A model generated the notes under the pieces. That model had not been told where the DNA came from and did not search any database. It saw only the letters and a list, made by a program, of their open reading frames with translations. A program made the position numbers and the translations under genes. Below, one piece after another: positions 61,401-64,000 of a DNA stretch of 64,000 bases. This DNA comes from Oscheius sp. JU75 (Eukaryota; Nematoda; Chromadorea; Rhabditida; Rhabditidae): assembly GCA_037178855.1 (NCBI GenBank), contig JASJZC010000001.1:4340001-4404000 (forward strand). The letters run 5' to 3'. How positions within the stretch are numbered: position 1 is the first letter of the stretch; the number at the start of each line of letters is the position of its first letter.

Positions 61401-64000
61401 AACTTGCGATACTTACTTAGGCGATTCTGTGGTTCAGTATCCGTTTTTCTCAAAGCAGCTGAAGCTCATTGAGGCTTACGAAGATGGCTCATTTGCTTGG
61501 TTCAAAAAGAGCCAGATGTTCCGATAACGACCCTTCTTCCTTCTAGCTTGAAACCTAATTCTGTCTCTATGTAAGAGTAGCCTTGAAGGGAAATGACCAG
61601 GTGTGATCTCGTATGTCTGCCGAAGGCAACTAACAAATCCGGTAATGTCTCCAGGTGTCCCTTCCTCGCGGAGTGTTTGGCGCCTGGGTAATCCGCTAAA
61701 CGGGTCCCCCTAGGTCAAGTGCGGTAGCGCGGACGGACAGATGACAGCCAGCCATATTGTGCCAGCTGATCGAAAGAAACTGGGTCCCCTTTTCCATCGA
61801 TATCTCAGAGTCAGAGGCGGATTATGCAAATGCACCTGGCCAGAGCGCATTGTTCACGCCGAAAGCATAATTACCGGTCCGTGACTGCCTCTGAATTCCT
61901 TCAAGAGAGACTGAGTATTCGCATTCAATTTATCCATCACGAGCCTCGGGGCACACGACTCGCTTAATGAAACAGAGAGGCCGGAAAGATGCTAAGGGGA
62001 AATTGAGGAAGCATAATCCGGATCAAGAACCCTGGGAAGGAACTATAGTCTTTCGGAGACAGAGACAGCTGTCTTCTCTCTACAGTGCTAATCCTATTAG
62101 AGAACATCGTCCATATGCCGTATCCCTTACGAGGCCATTTACAATAATTGATCAGGCTTATGAGAAACGCGAGAAAATTCGTTCGAAAAAGCGCCTAACC
62201 CCTTGAATTTAGACTTACTGACACGCGAGAGAATCTTGAAACTTATTTTTTGTTTGTGCAGCAAAAAAACGAGACTATGGATGAGGCACCTCCATTTTCC
62301 ACGCCGGTCCATATTCAGTCAGTCATTACTCTTTCTCTCCCTGGTCTACTGATGAATGCGCCGCGTCTTTTGCTCATATCTGATGGCGGAGTAAAGATCC
62401 CGCTCTTCTTTTGGAATTTGCTCTTTCTCAATTAGGGAGAGGAAGGGTCGAGCCAATTATCTCCAAATTCAGTCTCTCTCCAGAGACTGATCCGAAATCA
62501 GCTGATTATCCCCCGAGATTCATCTCTAATTAAGTGTCAACAGCTCCCGGCTGGCAATTACTCAGTCTTTGCAGGCATTCAGGTGTCTGTCCCTCTAACA
62601 CATCCAGACCCTCTCTCCCAACAACCGCATTCATCATGTATAAATGCGTGGCGCTCACGCTTTGTGGCATGCCAGAAAGTGACAGGTCACAGGACTGGAA
62701 TTCAACAACTCACTTTTCTTCTTCCCATCAATCTGTATGGTGGCAAAGGCTTCCTTCGTTTTCTCGTAGTTGAAAGGCTGAATGAGAAGATAAAAAAAGG
62801 GGGAAAGGAGACAAAACCTTGGTGATGTGAAGAGATCCGTTTCCATGAATTGTGAAGTGATCCTTGACAATCGGGGCCCCGACTATCTGTTCCAACAGCC
62901 TAACAGGAATCTTCTGAACAGATTTTTTTTGTACAAAACAGAATTATGTTATACCTTATTAATGTAAATCGGAGCCTGGTTCTCCAAAACCCTAATGACA
63001 ATCTCATCTGACAGTTCCCTTCGGAGTCTGGTCTTCTTCTTGAGCTGGTCACGAGTAGGTTCGGCTTCCAGAACTACTTTCACGCTTGCTCTACCCTCCT
63101 AAAGCCTTCCTGTCATGACAGGGTTGAGAAGAAACGGCACCTGTCCGATTGAATCCTTTGCCACTACCTCGAAAACATATCGCCCCACTGCTGGTCTTCC
63201 TTTGGCAAAGATGTCCCCGGAGAAGGGAGAGACGTCAAAGGGGACGTCGTCTGGATCGAGTCTGTAGATCACAGCCCCCGAAGAAGTCCTAAAACCCACA
63301 CGCTCTTGGCAATCTCGCTATGACCCGAATTGTTTTCGATGGCTGCCCGGGGAGGCCCGAAATTGGCTACGTTTCGGGTCGTCGCTAATCTCGTTAAGCG
63401 TGGAGAGCCTCCGGAGTACCAAAACCGGGAGCATGAGATACCCCTTTCGACACCTCTCCTCGAAAAAAACATGTGACTCATGGACATTCATTTCTCGAGG
63501 TCCCATGGAGAGAAAAAAAAACTCTTTTATGAAGAGTGTCAGAACTGCCAATACATACCTGGCATGTACATTGAGAACGTTTCCATGAGGCCTTATCTTG
63601 ACCAAACTGGTGAAATACCTACTAACGTCGAACTTCGGTGGGTTCGGAATCTTCGGAACGATAACAACCACCACCTGAGTAAAACACTTTTAACTAAAAG
63701 AGAAAATTGAACCTTGCAAGTAGCCACATGCTGCTTGAGGTGATCGTAGGCGGCCAAATAGAATTCCAGCTTTCTACCATCAGAATCTTTCAACTTTCTT
63801 CTGATGTAAACCTTGGCTTGCCCTTGTTTTTCATCCACGTTGTGAATTGAAATGGGAATTGAGAGGATGTCGGTGTAGGGCGAGAACTTGTAATGTCCGT
63901 CCAGAGAGTCTATGGCTATTGGTGTTCCGAAGTCGATAGCAGTTTCCGCCTTGATGTCCGACAGAATCTGCGCCGAATATACTCGTTGGTGGAAGGCTAC
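43420..64000 (-). CDS. Classical cadherin, CadN/HMR-1 type (5' end beyond window)
   Basis: A type I membrane adhesion protein with about 38 exons in view, running off the right edge. From the N-terminal side it has some 15 cadherin repeats with DxNDN-type linkers ([72 protein letters not shown]). Non-classical membrane-proximal repeats, EGF-like modules and laminin G domains (44636-46654) follow. Then come an EGF ([19 protein letters not shown]), one transmembrane helix ([16 protein letters not shown]) and a cytoplasmic tail with the juxtamembrane motif [20 protein letters not shown] and the beta-catenin region [18 protein letters not shown]. The stop is at 43420. Order and tail match Drosophila CadN and C. 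elegans HMR-1. Large introns are at 48436-50098, 50591-55641 and 60612-62713. Confidence 0.93.
50099..50370 (-). CDS. Alternative first exon of the short cadherin form
   Basis: From the ATG at 50370 the frame encodes a textbook signal peptide ([12 protein letters not shown], then [17 protein letters not shown]), then a mature N-terminus that reads as the start of a cadherin repeat ([20 protein letters not shown]). The donor at 50098 leaves two bases, exactly as the long-form exon 50355-50590 does. Both therefore join in phase to exon 48302-48435 ([19 protein letters not shown]), and both give a complete repeat. The first 16 nt lie inside the long-form exon in another frame. A short form with few cadherin repeats but the same membrane and cytoplasmic parts would result, as in hmr-1 of C. 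elegans. Confidence 0.8.
50591..55641. other. 5-kb cadherin intron, likely short-form promoter region
   Basis: No exon of the long form is found in this stretch, and flanking exons join in phase (GVLRVKQ then PLDYEDPA). It lies upstream of the short-form first exon, so it should hold that promoter. A partial copy of the dispersed repeat lies at 53737-53780 (cttcaaaacgagatcaaat). No other gene is recognised. Confidence 0.6.
61061..61100 (+). repeat. Duplicated intronic segment, copy 1
   Basis: Forty nt identical at 35 positions to 61471-61510. Read on the plus strand it encodes [13 protein letters not shown]. Confidence 0.7.
61471..61510 (+). repeat. Duplicated intronic segment, copy 2
   Basis: The second copy, 410 bp from the first, encodes [13 protein letters not shown] in the same strand sense. 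Weaker similarity extends about 30 nt to the left. Confidence 0.7.

Larger units (their letters stand above)
60612..62713. other. 2.1-kb cadherin intron
   Basis: The flanking exons join in phase across it (IQIDGKKK then [17 protein letters not shown]). It contains a duplicated, protein-like segment on the plus strand, listed separately. Nothing else is recognised. Confidence 0.6.

Noticed and set aside
1..64000. CRISPR array, prokaryotic operon or phage-like system
   Set aside because: No direct-repeat array, no Shine-Dalgarno-spaced gene runs, and almost all recognisable genes are intron-containing animal genes.

Overview
The window is animal nuclear DNA. It has spliced protein-coding genes on both strands, canonical GT-AG sites, and introns that cluster tightly at about 35-45 nt with a few much longer. 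Three things suggest a nematode: the very short introns, a nuclear receptor of the HNF4-like nematode type, and a classical cadherin whose short and long forms arise from alternative first exons, as described for C. elegans hmr-1. A tardigrade or another small-genome protostome is not excluded. Species cannot be told from the sequence alone.

Layout, left to right. 1-3.5 kb: poorly resolved 5' exons and (CT)n repeats. 3.5-10.75 kb (+): a TRPM cation channel with about 30 exons. 11.4-14.3 kb (+): a nuclear hormone receptor. 14.4-15.8 kb (-): a complete 303-residue seven-transmembrane receptor, tail to tail with the nuclear receptor and only 57 bp away. 16.7-18.0 kb (+): an SLC26 anion-transporter pseudogene with in-frame stops. 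18.2-20.2 kb (+): an FBXO30/40-like TRAF-type zinc-finger protein, whose stop codon overlaps that of an unrecognised charged protein on the minus strand (20.2-22.1 kb). 22.1-23.5 kb: an intergenic stretch holding a 222-bp foldback element. 23.5-29.1 kb (+): listerin (LTN1), the ribosome quality-control E3 ligase. 29.3-36.8 kb (-): an ARHGAP6/36-type RhoGAP with long introns carrying a SINE-like element and dispersed repeats. 36.8-39.1 kb: empty. 39.1-40.6 kb (-): NSE4 kleisin of the SMC5/6 complex, head to head with eIF2B beta (41.1-43.0 kb, +). 43.4 kb to the right edge (-): a very long CadN/HMR-1-like classical cadherin that runs off the window.

Most genes are ordinary conserved eukaryotic genes in unrelated pathways: ion transport, ligand-dependent transcription, protein quality control, Rho signalling, genome maintenance, translation initiation and adhesion. 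I see no operon logic and no prokaryote-style system. The most interesting signal is in the cadherin. The start codon of its short form lies inside the last 16 nt of a long-form exon, in another frame, and reads through that exon's splice donor into a signal peptide. Other notable points are two GC-AG introns supported by protein reading frame, tail-to-tail overlapping genes, and several unclassified repeats. No search could be run. Family names rest on recognised sequence motifs, and exon borders were derived by hand from splice sites and phase, so individual borders may be off by a few bases.
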